The notes: a model not told the origin generated them from the sequence alone. DNA of 64,000 nt from an uncultured Clostridia bacterium (GCA_947627235.1 CANQVG010000001.1:62001-126000); one strand, 5' to 3'. Counted from the first letter of the stretch, positions 18,531-27,688 are shown. Numbers and translations: made by a program.

Positions 18531-18563
18531 TGCCGAAGATATGATATATATTTCAAATTGCTA

Positions 18564-18592
18564 TTGACATTTTTCGCTCTGAGAAGTATAAT
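18564..18592 (+). promoter_or_regulatory. Consensus promoter for the S-box/metK transcript
   Basis: TTGACA (18564-18569), 17 bases, TATAAT (18587-18592): an exact vegetative consensus promoter 19 bases before the SAM riboswitch aptamer. Confidence 0.93.
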
Positions 18593-18610
18593 ACATATAA
18601 ACTTAATAAG

Positions 18611-18701
18611 CCTTATCAAGAGCGGCGGAGGGAACAGGCCCCGTGAAGCCCGGCAACCTTTAAAAGGTGCTAAATCCTGCGGTTTTACCGAAAGATGAGG
18701 A
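18611..18701 (+). promoter_or_regulatory. SAM-I riboswitch (S-box)
   Basis: The aptamer shows CCTTATCAAGAG, GGCGGAGGGA, GGCCCCGTGAAGCCCGGCAACC, AAGGTGCTAAATCC and CCGAAAGATGAGG in order. P1 pairs CCTTATC (18611-18617) with GATGAGG (18694-18700). SAM binding should stabilise the aptamer and allow the terminator just downstream, lowering metK expression when SAM is plentiful. Confidence 0.96.
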
Positions 18702-18713
18702 CGTATGAATTTC

Positions 18714-18740
18714 ACGCGCTCCTTTCGGGGCGCGTTTTTT
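18714..18740 (+). terminator. SAM riboswitch terminator
   Basis: ACGCGCTCC (18714-18722), loop TTTC, GGGGCGCGT (18727-18735) and a run of T (18736-18740). This is the OFF-state hairpin of the SAM-I element, 60 bases before metK. Confidence 0.9.
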
Positions 18741-18800
18741 GGTTTGGCTGCTGACGGAGAGTACCCGTCCGACAAATGAAATTCTAACGGAGGAATAATA

Positions 18801-19970
18801 ATGAAGAAGCTTTTTACATCCGAATCTGTCACCGAAGGTCATCCGGACAAGCTCTGCGACAGAATATCCGAGGCGGTTTTGGACGAATGTCTGGCTCAGG
18901 ACCCGATGTCGCGTGTTGCGTGTGAGGCATTTGCCGCCACGGGAATGGTTCTCTGCTGCGGAGAGATAACTTCCGACGCGCGCCTCGATATACCAGAAGT
19001 AGTAAGAGGAGTGGTTAAGGATATCGGCTATGATCGCGCTAAATACGGCTTTGATTATGAGACATGTTCGGTTCTCAGCTCAATTCACCGTCAGTCGCCG
19101 GATATCGCTCAGGGCGTAGACGACGCTTACGAGAGCCGCGGCTTGGGAAAGTTTGATATAGGCGCGGGCGATCAGGGAATGATGTTCGGTTTTGCCTGCG
19201 ACGAGACCCCCGAGCTTATGCCAATGCCTATTTCATACGCGCATAAGCTTGCAAGGCGCCTTGCAGAGCTGAGAAAGACCGGTGAGCTTGAGTATCTCAG
19301 ACCCGACGGAAAGAGTCAGGTGACGGTAGAATATGACGGAGACAGACCTAAAAGAATTGACAGTGTGGTTATTTCGGCACAGCACGATCCAGATGTGTCT
19401 CAGGAAACTATAAGGCGCGACGTCATTGAAAGAGTGATACGGGAGGTTATCCCGGCGAAGCTTCTCGACAACGATACCGTTTTTTATGTCAACCCGACGG
19501 GAAGGTTTGTCATCGGCGGACCTCAGGGCGACTGCGGTCTTACCGGCAGAAAAATAATCGTCGACACCTACGGCGGATATTCCCGCCACGGCGGGGGAGC
19601 GTTCAGCGGCAAGGATCCCACTAAGGTTGACCGTTCGGCGGCATATGCCGCTCGCTATGCGGCAAAGAATATTGTGGCTGCGGGGCTTGCGAGCAAATGC
19701 GAGCTTCAGATCGCATACGCAATAGGCGTGGCAAAGCCCGTTTCGCTGATGGTTGACACCTTCGGAACAGGAAAGGTCAGCGATGAAAGGCTTGCACAGG
19801 CTGTAGGCAGGGTGTTTGACCTGCGTCCGGCAGCGATAATCGAGATGCTCGGTCTCAGAAAAATGAAATATCTGCCGCTTTCGGCATACGGACATATGGG
19901 CAGAGAGGATCTCGGCGTGTCTTGGGAGAAGCTGGATAAGGTCGACGCGCTTATTGATGCCGTAAAATGA
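18801..19970 (+). CDS. metK: S-adenosylmethionine synthetase
   Basis: MetK makes SAM from methionine and ATP. The 389-residue protein has [14 protein letters not shown] at the N-terminus (ATP site), [12 protein letters not shown] (about 113), the methionine/phosphate loop [16 protein letters not shown] (about 258) and the usual DLRP and GHMGR segments near the end. ATG 18801 follows GGAGGA. Expression is under the SAM-I riboswitch immediately upstream, a textbook feedback arrangement. It overlaps the following gene by four bases. Confidence 0.98.
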   Translation: MKKLFTSESVTEGHPDKLCDRISEAVLDECLAQDPMSRVACEAFAATGMVLCCGEITSDARLDIPEVVRGVVKDIGYDRAKYGFDYETCSVLSSIHRQSPDIAQGVDDAYESRGLGKFDIGAGDQGMMFGFACDETPELMPMPISYAHKLARRLAELRKTGELEYLRPDGKSQVTVEYDGDRPKRIDSVVISAQHDPDVSQETIRRDVIERVIREVIPAKLLDNDTVFYVNPTGRFVIGGPQGDCGLTGRKIIVDTYGGYSRHGGGAFSGKDPTKVDRSAAYAARYAAKNIVAAGLASKCELQIAYAIGVAKPVSLMVDTFGTGKVSDERLAQAVGRVFDLRPAAIIEMLGLRKMKYLPLSAYGHMGREDLGVSWEKLDKVDALIDAVK

Positions 19971-20647
19971 AGCTAAGAGCATCGGAAGCTGCGTTTGTTC
20001 TGATATGCCTTGCCGCGGTTATTGCTTCGGCGGCAGCGGTTTACATATCTCGCAGCAGAGCAGACGGAAGTCCGCTTACGGTTGTCAGCGGAAGCGAATC
20101 GGAGGAAGATTCGGAGTATGATGTTTTAGCGCTCAACTCCGCTTCGCTTGAGGATTTTATGCAGGTCAGCGGCATAGGTAAGGTCAAGGCAGGGAATATA
20201 ATAGCATATCGCGACGCCTTAGGAGGCTTTACCCGCGCTTCGCAGCTTAAGGACGTCAGCGGAATAAGCGACGGCCTTTATAACCGGATAATCGAGTACT
20301 TTTATCTATGCGCTCCGAAAGAAGTTGAAGCATCATTTTCCGAGACAGCTACCGTTGCTGCCGAGACAGAAGTTACAGCCCTAAACGAAGCTATGAAAGC
20401 GACCGAATCCGATGCCGTGACAGAAGCCGTTACAGCGGAGCGGATTATGCGGGATGTGAACGTCAACGAGGCGAGTGCCGAGGAGATATCCGACGCGCTG
20501 ATGATAGACTTTGGGCTTGCCGAAGAGATAGTCGCTCTTCGGGAGAAGATTCACAAAATCTCCACTGTTCAGGAGCTATACGGTTTTTGCGACGGTATGA
20601 CTACGGAGATTTACCGAAGAATAAAGGACTACGTTAGATTTGATTAA
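19967..20647 (+). CDS. ComEA-like membrane-anchored helix-hairpin-helix protein
   Basis: A 226-residue protein with one N-terminal transmembrane helix (about 7-27) and two helix-hairpin-helix regions on the outside. The first (about 54-108) has [21 protein letters not shown], split as [16 protein letters not shown] and [11 protein letters not shown], and is a good ComEA-type DNA-binding repeat. The second (about 165-226), starting [11 protein letters not shown], is degenerate and lacks the GIG hairpin. A Thr/Glu/Ala-rich linker joins them. ComEA binds incoming DNA in natural transformation; whether this one does is inference. It overlaps metK by four bases (ATGA). Confidence 0.72.
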   Translation: MKLRASEAAFVLICLAAVIASAAAVYISRSRADGSPLTVVSGSESEEDSEYDVLALNSASLEDFMQVSGIGKVKAGNIIAYRDALGGFTRASQLKDVSGISDGLYNRIIEYFYLCAPKEVEASFSETATVAAETEVTALNEAMKATESDAVTEAVTAERIMRDVNVNEASAEEISDALMIDFGLAEEIVALREKIHKISTVQELYGFCDGMTTEIYRRIKDYVRFD

Positions 20648-20696
20648 AACGGTCAAAAAAGTGAAAAACTTTTTCTCAAAAATTTTCAAAAAACTA

Positions 20697-20725
20697 TTGA
20701 CAAACCCGGCGTTATAGTTTATAAT
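20697..20725 (+). promoter_or_regulatory. Consensus promoter for tRNA-Thr
   Basis: TTGACA (20697-20702), 17 bases, TATAAT (20720-20725), 36 bases before the tRNA. The region just before it (20650-20690) is very A/T-rich and holds only a weak A-T hairpin that might terminate the ComEA-like gene. Confidence 0.92.
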
Positions 20726-20760
20726 ATCAAATCGTGGCACGGATAAATCGTGCTCAAGGT

Positions 20761-20835
<75 letters not shown>

Positions 20836-20836
<1 letters not shown>

Positions 20837-20870
20837 AAGCTCCCGAAGCAGTTGTTTCGGGAGCTTTTTT
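20836..20870 (+). terminator. Intrinsic terminator after tRNA-Thr
   Basis: AAAGCTCCCGAA (20836-20847) pairs perfectly with TTCGGGAGCTTT (20856-20867), followed by T residues. The stem starts at the last base of the encoded CCA. Confidence 0.93.
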
Positions 20871-20890
20871 CTGACAGAAAGGAGTAAAAT

Positions 20891-21595
20891 ATGGTCGACA
20901 ATCAAGAGTATCATGACCTGAAAAAGTGGTTTGAAGAAACCGCCGACGAGCGTTGTGAGGATATGAGCGCGTTTTTCGATAGCAGGATTTCGGGCTACGA
21001 GGAGCATATGAGCTTCTGGAACGAGCATTACAGGCGCGTAGCCGAGCTTGTACCGGAAAATGCGCGTACTCTTTTGGATCTCGGCTGCGGCACGGGACTC
21101 GAGCTTGACAGAATTTTTGAGCGCTTGCCCGGGATTCGCGTCACCGCAATAGATCTCTGCGAAAGCATGCTTGATGAGCTTCTCAAAAAGCACGGACACC
21201 GGTCGCTTGAAGTAATAAGGGACGACTACTTTTTGCATGACTTCGGTGAGAACCGCTTTGATGTTGCGGTTTCGGTGGAATCTCTCCACCACTTTACTGC
21301 GGAGAAAAAGGCGGGACTTTTTAAAAAGGTTTACCACGCGCTTAAACCGAATGGCATCTACATAGAGTGCGACTATATAGCGAGTATACCCGAAATAGAA
21401 ACGCTTGCGTTTGAGGAGTGCCGCAGGCGCAGAGAGCGCGACGGCATCCCAGACGGGCGCTATATTCATTTCGATACGCCGCTCACGCTTGAACACGAGC
21501 TTGAGGCAATGCGAGAAGGCGGTTTTGACGACGCTGCGCTTGTAGAAAACATCAAAGGGACGCCGATAATCGTCGCGACGAAAAGGGGAGTCTGA
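20891..21595 (+). CDS. Class I SAM-dependent methyltransferase
   Basis: A 234-residue Rossmann-fold methyltransferase. SAM-binding motif I is LLDLGCGTGLEL (about 58-69), motif II the acidic VTAIDLCESML (about 81), with later VSVESLHHF and LKPNGIYIECDYI motifs. The family is broad and the substrate (small molecule or other) cannot be deduced. ATG 20891 follows AAAGGAG. The adjacent P-loop gene begins one base after its stop, so the two are likely cotranscribed, probably from read-through or a weak promoter I could not identify. Confidence 0.8.
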   Translation: MVDNQEYHDLKKWFEETADERCEDMSAFFDSRISGYEEHMSFWNEHYRRVAELVPENARTLLDLGCGTGLELDRIFERLPGIRVTAIDLCESMLDELLKKHGHRSLEVIRDDYFLHDFGENRFDVAVSVESLHHFTAEKKAGLFKKVYHALKPNGIYIECDYIASIPEIETLAFEECRRRRERDGIPDGRYIHFDTPLTLEHELEAMREGGFDDAALVENIKGTPIIVATKRGV

Positions 21596-21596
21596 A

Positions 21597-22118
21597 ATGA
21601 AGATATCGGTTCTCGGCTACAGCGGCTCGGGAAAATCCACTCTTGCGAGGCTTTTAGGCGAAAAATATTGCGCCGACGTTCTTCACTTTGACGCTATTCA
21701 CTGGCTTCCCGGCTGGCAGATGAACACCCCCGAAGAAAAGCTCAGACTGACAGAGGAGTTTCTGAACACGCACGGTTCTTGGGTCATCGACGGCAATTAT
21801 ACAAAGTACTGTCTTGAGCGGAGAATGTCGGAGTCAGACAAAATCGTGTTTTTGCTGTTCAACCGCTTTTCCTGTCTTTTAAGGGTGATAAAGCGCTACT
21901 TTACATATAAAGGCAGCAGTCGCCCGGATATGGGCGCGGGCTGCGACGAAAAGCTCGATTTAGAGTTTATAAAGTGGGTACTTTGGGAGGGCAGAAGCAA
22001 GGAAACGAAGGCTAAATTCAGAGCGATAGCGGAAAAATATCCCGAAAAGGCGACGGTAATTAAAAATCAGAGGCAGCTCGACGAATTTTATAAGCGGAAT
22101 AAATTAAGCGCTCCATAG
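21597..22118 (+). CDS. FlaR-like P-loop nucleotide-binding protein
   Basis: A 173-residue P-loop protein resembling adenylate-kinase-like proteins often annotated as DNA topology modulation protein FlaR. Walker A is GYSGSGKSTL (about 7-16), with LHFDAIHWLPGWQ and WVIDGNYTKY in the places expected for the family. The historical name does not prove a role in DNA topology; it may be a small-molecule kinase. AGGGGAG precedes the ATG. The stop codon lies inside a terminator hairpin shared with the convergent AraC gene. Confidence 0.75.
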   Translation: MKISVLGYSGSGKSTLARLLGEKYCADVLHFDAIHWLPGWQMNTPEEKLRLTEEFLNTHGSWVIDGNYTKYCLERRMSESDKIVFLLFNRFSCLLRVIKRYFTYKGSSRPDMGAGCDEKLDLEFIKWVLWEGRSKETKAKFRAIAEKYPEKATVIKNQRQLDEFYKRNKLSAP

Positions 22119-22127
22119 GGGAGCGCT
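22107..22127. terminator. Bidirectional hairpin between convergent genes
   Basis: AGCGCTCC (22107-22114) and GGAGCGCT (22120-22127) form a perfect 8-bp stem at the junction of the P-loop gene and the minus-strand AraC gene. The T-tracts on either side are imperfect, so its strength is uncertain. Confidence 0.6.
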
Positions 22128-22145
22128 CTTGTATTTTCGGTTATA

Positions 22146-23054
22146 TCATATCTTCTCAACCGGCAGCCAGACCTCGATGTACCTTTTATTTTTGACATCT
22201 TCGCTTTCTTTTTCATCGTCAGACCAGTACCAGTGGGTGATCTCAAGCTCGGGAGCCTTGCGGAGCTGATAACCGAGTGTCGGCAGAAGCTCGGATACCA
22301 TATCTTTGCGCAGATCGAGAAACACCTCGGTTGGGAACTTCATTCTCTCGGTTTCGCAGACGACATATGTTCCGGCGGGAACGGTGAGGTTCTTATACTT
22401 CTTAATGCCATCTTCGCCGAAGTCGTATATAAGGTCTTCACGGGTTCTGTCTGACAGGAAAGCTCCGATATAGCAGTCAAAGCCGTCGTCGTCGCAGTTG
22501 TCAATAGCAAGAACGCTTGTCTCGTAATCGCGAGAGAGCCACTGCAAGGCATACTGCTGTTCGCGGGTCGAGACGTAAAAGTCCTTCTCCTGTTCATGGC
22601 GATCGCCGGGACTTCCAGAAAGGCGTCTCATAATTCCGGTCATAACCGTTTCGGGTCTTTCGACAATTTTGTAATTCATAGTGTTACCCTCCAAAATAAG
22701 TTTGATTCTGAGGCGTGAAAATGATTTGAGAGTCCCTCCGCCGCGCGCCTGCGAGGGGAGTATCCCGTGGAAAGCTCGGAACGCTTTGGAAAAGCTGTCG
22801 GGGCTGTCGTAGCCGTATTTCAGCGCTACGTCTATGACCTTTGCCTTTTCCGACCTCAGCTCTATTCCCGCGAGCGTAAGCCGTCTTTGGCGTATGTATT
22901 CGCCCAAGGTATAGCCGCAAAGGATTGAAAATGCACGCTGAAAGTGATACTCCGAGCAGAAGCAGAGCTTCGCAGCCTCGGAATAGCTTATCTCACCGCC
23001 GAGATTGTCCTCGATGTAGTCGAGCGCCTTTGACATTCCGTCTATCCAATTCAT
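22146..23054 (-). CDS. AraC-type regulator with GyrI-like effector domain
   Basis: A 302-residue transcription factor: two AraC helix-turn-helix motifs at the N-terminus (about 8-105, including SYSEAAKLCFCSEYHFQRAF and IDVALKYGYDSPDSFSKAFR), then a GyrI/BmrR-type effector-binding domain (about 125-302, starting YKIVERPETVMTGI). Proteins of this build (Rob/SoxS-like) sense hydrophobic or cationic compounds; the ligand here is unknown. The start is ATG 23054, six bases after GAGGTG; ten more residues are open upstream. No promoter could be assigned with confidence. Confidence 0.88.
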   Translation of the reverse strand: MNWIDGMSKALDYIEDNLGGEISYSEAAKLCFCSEYHFQRAFSILCGYTLGEYIRQRRLTLAGIELRSEKAKVIDVALKYGYDSPDSFSKAFRAFHGILPSQARGGGTLKSFSRLRIKLILEGNTMNYKIVERPETVMTGIMRRLSGSPGDRHEQEKDFYVSTREQQYALQWLSRDYETSVLAIDNCDDDGFDCYIGAFLSDRTREDLIYDFGEDGIKKYKNLTVPAGTYVVCETERMKFPTEVFLDLRKDMVSELLPTLGYQLRKAPELEITHWYWSDDEKESEDVKNKRYIEVWLPVEKI

Positions 23055-23128
23055 TTCATTCACCTCGTCTATATGGTAGCACATTCAAAATCTTAAATCC
23101 CGACTTTTTCTGCTTTCTTTGGACGGAT

Positions 23129-23719
23129 TTATTTTCCGAAGAAATAAATAAACAGAAAGGTCATGACTGCTGTTACCGCAAGAGCAATAAGCGCCGAGCA
23201 GATCGCCAGCAAAATCTTCTGATACGGTCTTTTGCCATCCTCGCGAGCTTTTTCTATCTCGGTGAGATCCTTGCCGTCCAAAAACGCGGAAATCTCCTTG
23301 AAAGTCTGAATGTCGTACTTTTTCTTGTACTTTTCGATTTTTACCGCAAAAAACATCGTGATCGCAAAAACCACTATGTAAGCCGCCAAACCCCACCAAC
23401 CTAAGAAGTGGGCAAGCGGGATCGGCGTTACCAGCATCAGTATACACAAAACCGTAAAAATAACGGAATTGCGCAAGAATTTTGCATACTCCTGCCCGTC
23501 GATTTGCTTTTTCATTTCGTTAAGGTCTCCTTTTATCAAAGCGTCAAGGGACGTTTCAAAGACCTCGCTCAGAAGTATCAGGCTTTTTATATCGGGATAT
23601 GTCTTTTCGTTTTCCCAGTTCGAGACCGTCTGCCGCGAGACAAAAATCTTCTCCGCAAGCTCGTCCTGAGAAAGACCCTTTTTTGTTCTAAGCCTTTTTA
23701 TCTGGTTCGCAATTTCCAT
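23129..23719 (-). CDS. XRE-family regulator with membrane domain
   Basis: A 196-residue protein with an N-terminal Cro/C1-type helix-turn-helix (about 5-60, with LSQDELAEKIFVSRQTVSNWE) and about three transmembrane segments (roughly 82-103, 106-128 and 168-194) separated by a charged, Lys-rich cytoplasmic stretch. Membrane-bound XRE proteins of this type are frequent in Firmicutes; targets and signal are unknown. AGGAGGCG precedes ATG 23719. A likely promoter and an inverted repeat sit just upstream. Confidence 0.85.
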   Translation of the reverse strand: MEIANQIKRLRTKKGLSQDELAEKIFVSRQTVSNWENEKTYPDIKSLILLSEVFETSLDALIKGDLNEMKKQIDGQEYAKFLRNSVIFTVLCILMLVTPIPLAHFLGWWGLAAYIVVFAITMFFAVKIEKYKKKYDIQTFKEISAFLDGKDLTEIEKAREDGKRPYQKILLAICSALIALAVTAVMTFLFIYFFGK

Positions 23720-23742
23720 TCAAAACGCCTCCTTGCGCTTTA

Positions 23743-23771
23743 AATTTATCTCGCCTTGACGAAAATGTAAA
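23743..23771 (-). promoter_or_regulatory. Probable promoter for the XRE gene
   Basis: On the minus strand: TTTACA (23771-23766), 17 bases, TAAATT (23748-23743), 24 bases before the start codon. Moderate consensus match. Confidence 0.55.
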
Positions 23772-23773
23772 TC

Positions 23774-23817
23774 AAAAGTCTTTGACATTGCCGATATTAT
23801 CAGCGTCAAAGACTTTT
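23774..23817. terminator. Perfect 13-bp inverted repeat, probable terminator
   Basis: AAAAGTCTTTGAC (23774-23786) and GTCAAAGACTTTT (23805-23817) are exact inverted copies with an 18-base loop. It lies between the end of the minus-strand GyrI-like gene and the promoter of the XRE gene. Ending in TTTT, it most likely terminates the icd transcript; an operator role for the XRE protein cannot be excluded. Confidence 0.6.
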
Positions 23818-23834
23818 TACCGTTCAAAATCTGT

Positions 23835-24470
23835 TTATTTTATCGGGTGTCTTATAACGGTTTTAAGCCTTTCCGGCGCGCATTTGCGAGGGTCGCTCAG
23901 ATAAATCTCGTGATGTAACCGGGTTTCATTCAAATCTGGCTTATATCCGTTTTCGGCAGCGTATTTGTGCATAAGCTCCACTGTTTTTGGCTCGCCGTCA
24001 TAGCTGCCGATGTGCATACATTGAACGCACAGTCCTTCATCTACGGTCAAAAACCTGACCTTAGAGAAGTCGGTCTTTTTCTTCCGTTCAGCTTCTGCGA
24101 CAGCCCAGTCAAATTCAGCCTTTGTTACAAAATCCGGCAACCGTATTACCGAAATGAATTCGAGGTCTTCCTTGCGCGAGTAATCAATGCCAGATACGAT
24201 GCTATCTTGCTTCCAGAAGCCTTCAAGCGGCGGAACAACATAGTCGAAGTAGCCTTCGATTCTGTGGTCGCCAAGTTTACACATTTTAATGGTGAAGGCA
24301 ATGCCGTAAAGAAGACCTATTGATTGTTTATATTCACCGTTTTCGACGTTAGGATCGCCTTTGCCGCTCACCGCTATATAATTCATCCTTGGCACAGTCA
24401 GGATTGTCGGCTTGCTTTTAGGCATATAAAACTCTTTGTATTCCTTCTTGTAATCAAACGCCACAGGCAT
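23835..24470 (-). CDS. Stand-alone GyrI-like domain protein
   Basis: A 211-residue protein made only of a GyrI-like small-molecule-binding domain. Typical family segments are FDYKKEYKEFYMPK, PRMNYIAVSGKGDPN (about 30-44), the PPLEGFW motif, CVQCMHIGSYDGEP and the C-terminal HHEIYLSDPRK. Members bind or hydrolyse hydrophobic or cyclic compounds; no substrate can be named. The ATG at 24470 overlaps the icd stop (TGATG), so it is translated with icd; the GTG at 24473 is an alternative. Confidence 0.85.
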   Translation of the reverse strand: MPVAFDYKKEYKEFYMPKSKPTILTVPRMNYIAVSGKGDPNVENGEYKQSIGLLYGIAFTIKMCKLGDHRIEGYFDYVVPPLEGFWKQDSIVSGIDYSRKEDLEFISVIRLPDFVTKAEFDWAVAEAERKKKTDFSKVRFLTVDEGLCVQCMHIGSYDGEPKTVELMHKYAAENGYKPDLNETRLHHEIYLSDPRKCAPERLKTVIRHPIK

Positions 24471-25684
24471 CACCTCATCAGTTCCGCAAGCCTTTCAGCA
24501 ATCGCTCCGAGGAACTCCTCGGTATAAACCGAGCGCTTGTTTTCAAGCTTTGAAAGCGCGGCCATATCGCCGGTCATAACGCCGCTTTCAATGGTATCTA
24601 TCGTCGCTTTTTCGAGCTTATCGGCGTAATCAACGAGCTCCGCGATTCCGTCAAGCTCGCCGCGCTTTCTTAGCGCACCGCTCCACGCGAATATTGTTGC
24701 GACGGGGTTGGTAGAAGTCTTTTCACCTTTAAGCCATTTGTAATAATGGCGCTGGACGGTTCCGTGTGCGGCTTCATATTCGTATACGCCGTCGGGGGAG
24801 ACGAGTACCGACGTCATAAGACCGAGGCTGCCGTAAGCAGTAGCGACCATATCCGACATAACGTCTCCGTCGTAATTCTTGCACGCCCATATGACCCCGC
24901 CCTCGGAGCGAATTATCCTTGCGACGGCGTCGTCGATGAGTGTGTAGAAGTATTCGATGCCGGCTTCGTCAAACTTAGTCTTGTATTCGCTCTCAAAAAT
25001 TTCCGCGAAGATGTCCTTGAAGCGGTGGTCGTAGGTTTTGGAGATAGTGTCTTTTGAGGCGAACCATATGCTCTCGCGTTCGGAAAGCGCAAATTCAAAG
25101 CAGGAGCGCGCGAAGCTCGCAATCGAGCGGTCAAGGTTATGCACGCCCTGAACTATTCCCGCCGAGCCTGAAAAATTGTGGATAAGCGCGCGGGTTTCCT
25201 TTCCGTCTTTGTCGGTTACGACAATTTCAGCTTTCGCACCCTCCGGGATTCTAAGCTCGGTATTCTTGTAGATATCGCCGTAAGCGTGACGCGCGATAGT
25301 TATAGGCTTTGTCCAAGTCGGGATAAAAGGCGTTATGCCCTTTACTATTATCGGCTTGCGGAAGACCGTGCCGTCGAGTATTGCCCTTATGGTTCCGTTT
25401 GGCGACTTCCACATCTGCTTAAGCTTATATTCGTCCATGCGTGCGGCGTTGGGGGTGATAGTGGCGCACTTGACCGCTACTCCGTATTTTTTAGTCGCTT
25501 CGGCGGAATCTGCGGTGACCTTGTCGTCGGTCTCGTTGCGCTTTTTGAGCCCGAGGTCGTAATATTCGGTTTTGAGGTCGACATAAGGCTCAATGAGCTG
25601 TTCTTTTATCATCTTCCAGATGACTCTCGTCATCTCGTCGCCGTCCATTTCGACGAGCGGGGTCTTCATTGTGATTTTAGACAT
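24470..25684 (-). CDS. icd: NADP-type isocitrate dehydrogenase
   Basis: Converts isocitrate to 2-oxoglutarate and CO2, supplying the carbon skeleton for glutamate. The 404-residue protein is of the eukaryote-like/homodimeric type II family (starts [20 protein letters not shown]; contains [28 protein letters not shown] and [12 protein letters not shown]). ATG 25684 is favoured over 25693 because AAAGGA is eight bases upstream of it. It lies downstream of aconitase with a 72-base gap on the same strand; citrate synthase is not in the window. The pair suggests a partial oxidative TCA branch for glutamate synthesis. Confidence 0.95.
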   Translation of the reverse strand: MSKITMKTPLVEMDGDEMTRVIWKMIKEQLIEPYVDLKTEYYDLGLKKRNETDDKVTADSAEATKKYGVAVKCATITPNAARMDEYKLKQMWKSPNGTIRAILDGTVFRKPIIVKGITPFIPTWTKPITIARHAYGDIYKNTELRIPEGAKAEIVVTDKDGKETRALIHNFSGSAGIVQGVHNLDRSIASFARSCFEFALSERESIWFASKDTISKTYDHRFKDIFAEIFESEYKTKFDEAGIEYFYTLIDDAVARIIRSEGGVIWACKNYDGDVMSDMVATAYGSLGLMTSVLVSPDGVYEYEAAHGTVQRHYYKWLKGEKTSTNPVATIFAWSGALRKRGELDGIAELVDYADKLEKATIDTIESGVMTGDMAALSKLENKRSVYTEEFLGAIAERLAELMR

Positions 25685-25756
25685 TTTGTTCATCCTTTCA
25701 TAATCATCAGTTTAGTGCAAGATCGAGGGCGGTGCATACGCAAAACAGCGCCTTTT

Positions 25757-27688
25757 TCATTTGCCGAGCGCTTCGCGGGTATAGTCCAAAAGCCCTCCTG
25801 CGAGCATTATCTCGCGGTCTCTTTCGGATATATCAAGGTCGAGCGTAATTTCCTTTCCGTTCACCTTGACGATAATATCCCCGCCGTTTTTGACGGTTTC
25901 GCGGAGGTTATTAAATTCAACGGTATCTCCCTGCGCGATTTTATCATAGTCGTCGGGATTTTTAAAAGTCAGCGGAAGGATACCCGCGTTGATAAGATTT
26001 GCCTTGTGAATCCTCGCGAACGACTTCACGATGACTGCCTTTATTCCGAGATACAGAGGCGCGAGCGCCGCGTGTTCGCGGCTTGAGCCTTGACCGTAAT
26101 TCTCGCCGCCGACTACTACGGAAGCACCGAGCTTTTTCGCTCTTTCGGGGAAAGTCTCGTCGCAGACGGTGAAGCAGTGCTTTGAAATCTCTGGGATATT
26201 CGAGCGCAGCGGGAGAATTTTTGCGCCGGCGGGCATAATGTGGTCGGTAGTGATGTTGTCGCCGACCTTGAGCGAACAGGGAACGCTCAAACTGTCATTA
26301 AGCGGCGAGGTTTCGGGATATCCCGCGATGTTCGGACCTCTTAAAATCTCCACCGAGTCCATTTCCGACTCGGGTGCGGGAGGCTCTATCATATTGTCGT
26401 TTACCACAAATTTTTCGGGAAGTTCAAATAGAGGCATATCGCCGAGGGTGCGAGGGTCGGTCATAACTCCCGTGAGAGCCGACGCCGCGGCAGTTTCGGG
26501 CGAAACAAGGTATACACCCGCGTCGCGGGTGCCGCTTCTGCCCTCAAAGTTGCGGTTGAAGGTGCGAAGTGAAATACCTTTTGAATTTGGCGACTGGCCC
26601 ATACCTATGCAGGGTCCGCAGGCGGATTCGAGAATCCTCGCGCCGGCGTCTATCATCTTGGTAAGAGCGCCGTTTTGTGAAATCATTGAAAGCACCTGCT
26701 TTGAGCCGGGGGCGATGGCGAGTGAGACCGACGGGTTTACCGTTTTGCCGTCGAGTATATATGCGACCTTCATCATATCTACAAAGGATGAATTTGTGCA
26801 GGAGCCGATGCAGCACTGGTCTATCTTCATTCCGGCAAGCTCGCGGACGGGTTTGACGTTGTCGGGAGAGTGAGGACAGGCGGCAAGGGGTTCGAGCGCC
26901 GAAAGGTCGATTGTCAGTTCCTTGTCGTAAACGGCGTCGGGGTCGGCGGAAAGGGGGATATAAACGTCTTCTCTGCCCTGAGCTTTGAGAAATTCGAGAG
27001 TTCGCTCATCGCTCGGGAAGATAGAGGTAGTGGCGCCGAGTTCGGCGCCCATATTTGTTATCGTTGCTCTTTCGGGGACGGAAAGCGTTTTTACGCCCTC
27101 GCCGGTGTATTCGACTATGTACCCCACGCCGCCTTTTACGCTAAGTCTGCGCAGGACTTCAAGGATAACGTCTTTTGCCGAGACCCACTTGGAAAGCTTT
27201 CCTTTTAGTTCAACCTTGATTATCTTCGGGTATGTGATATAATAGGCGCCTCCGCCCATAGCGACGGCTACGTCGAGACCGCCCGCGCCTATGGCTATCA
27301 TTCCGAGACCGCCGCCCGTAGGGGTATGGCTGTCCGAGCCGATGAGCGTTTTTCCGGGTGCTCCGAATCGCTCAAGATGTACCTGATGGCAGATGCCGTT
27401 TCCGGGACGGGAAAAGCTTATGCCGTGCTTTTTGGCGACAGAGCCGATAAAGCGGTGGTCGTCGGCGTTTTCAAAGCCCGACTGGAGAGTGTTGTGGTCG
27501 ATGTAAGCGACGCTTTTCTCGGTCTTCACGCGAGGAACGCCCATTGCTACATATTCTATATACGCCATAGTGCCTGTAGCGTCCTGAGTGAGGGTTTGGT
27601 CCATACGGATTGCAATTTGCTCACCCTTTTTGAATTTACCTTCGACAAGGTGCGCTTTCAGTATTTTTTCGGCGAGTGTCAGTCCCAT
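25757..27688 (-). CDS. acn: Aconitate hydratase
   Basis: Isomerises citrate to isocitrate using a [4Fe-4S] cluster. The 643-residue form resembles the IPMI-like single-chain aconitases of anaerobes, with the swivel domain at the C-terminus. Visible: GTMAYIEYVAMG, GSDSHTPTGGGLGMIAIGAGG, cluster Cys in CCIGSCTNSSF and ACGPCIGMG, and the swivel-domain GGENYGQGSSREHAALAP. The start is ATG 27688 after GGAGGTTATAACT; an open frame to 27736 lacks support. It is the first gene of the acn-icd-gyrI-like unit. Confidence 0.95.
   Translation of the reverse strand: MGLTLAEKILKAHLVEGKFKKGEQIAIRMDQTLTQDATGTMAYIEYVAMGVPRVKTEKSVAYIDHNTLQSGFENADDHRFIGSVAKKHGISFSRPGNGICHQVHLERFGAPGKTLIGSDSHTPTGGGLGMIAIGAGGLDVAVAMGGGAYYITYPKIIKVELKGKLSKWVSAKDVILEVLRRLSVKGGVGYIVEYTGEGVKTLSVPERATITNMGAELGATTSIFPSDERTLEFLKAQGREDVYIPLSADPDAVYDKELTIDLSALEPLAACPHSPDNVKPVRELAGMKIDQCCIGSCTNSSFVDMMKVAYILDGKTVNPSVSLAIAPGSKQVLSMISQNGALTKMIDAGARILESACGPCIGMGQSPNSKGISLRTFNRNFEGRSGTRDAGVYLVSPETAAASALTGVMTDPRTLGDMPLFELPEKFVVNDNMIEPPAPESEMDSVEILRGPNIAGYPETSPLNDSLSVPCSLKVGDNITTDHIMPAGAKILPLRSNIPEISKHCFTVCDETFPERAKKLGASVVVGGENYGQGSSREHAALAPLYLGIKAVIVKSFARIHKANLINAGILPLTFKNPDDYDKIAQGDTVEFNNLRETVKNGGDIIVKVNGKEITLDLDISERDREIMLAGGLLDYTREALGK

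Noticed and set aside
23068-23096. A possible minus-strand promoter for the AraC gene (TTAAGA, 17 bases, TATAGA).
   Set aside because: Transcription would start inside the ribosome binding site of the gene, so it cannot serve the start chosen; the true promoter was not found.
25178-26086. A 302-codon plus-strand frame across icd and acn.
   Set aside because: It runs antisense to two well-supported enzymes and spans the gap between them without a start signal.
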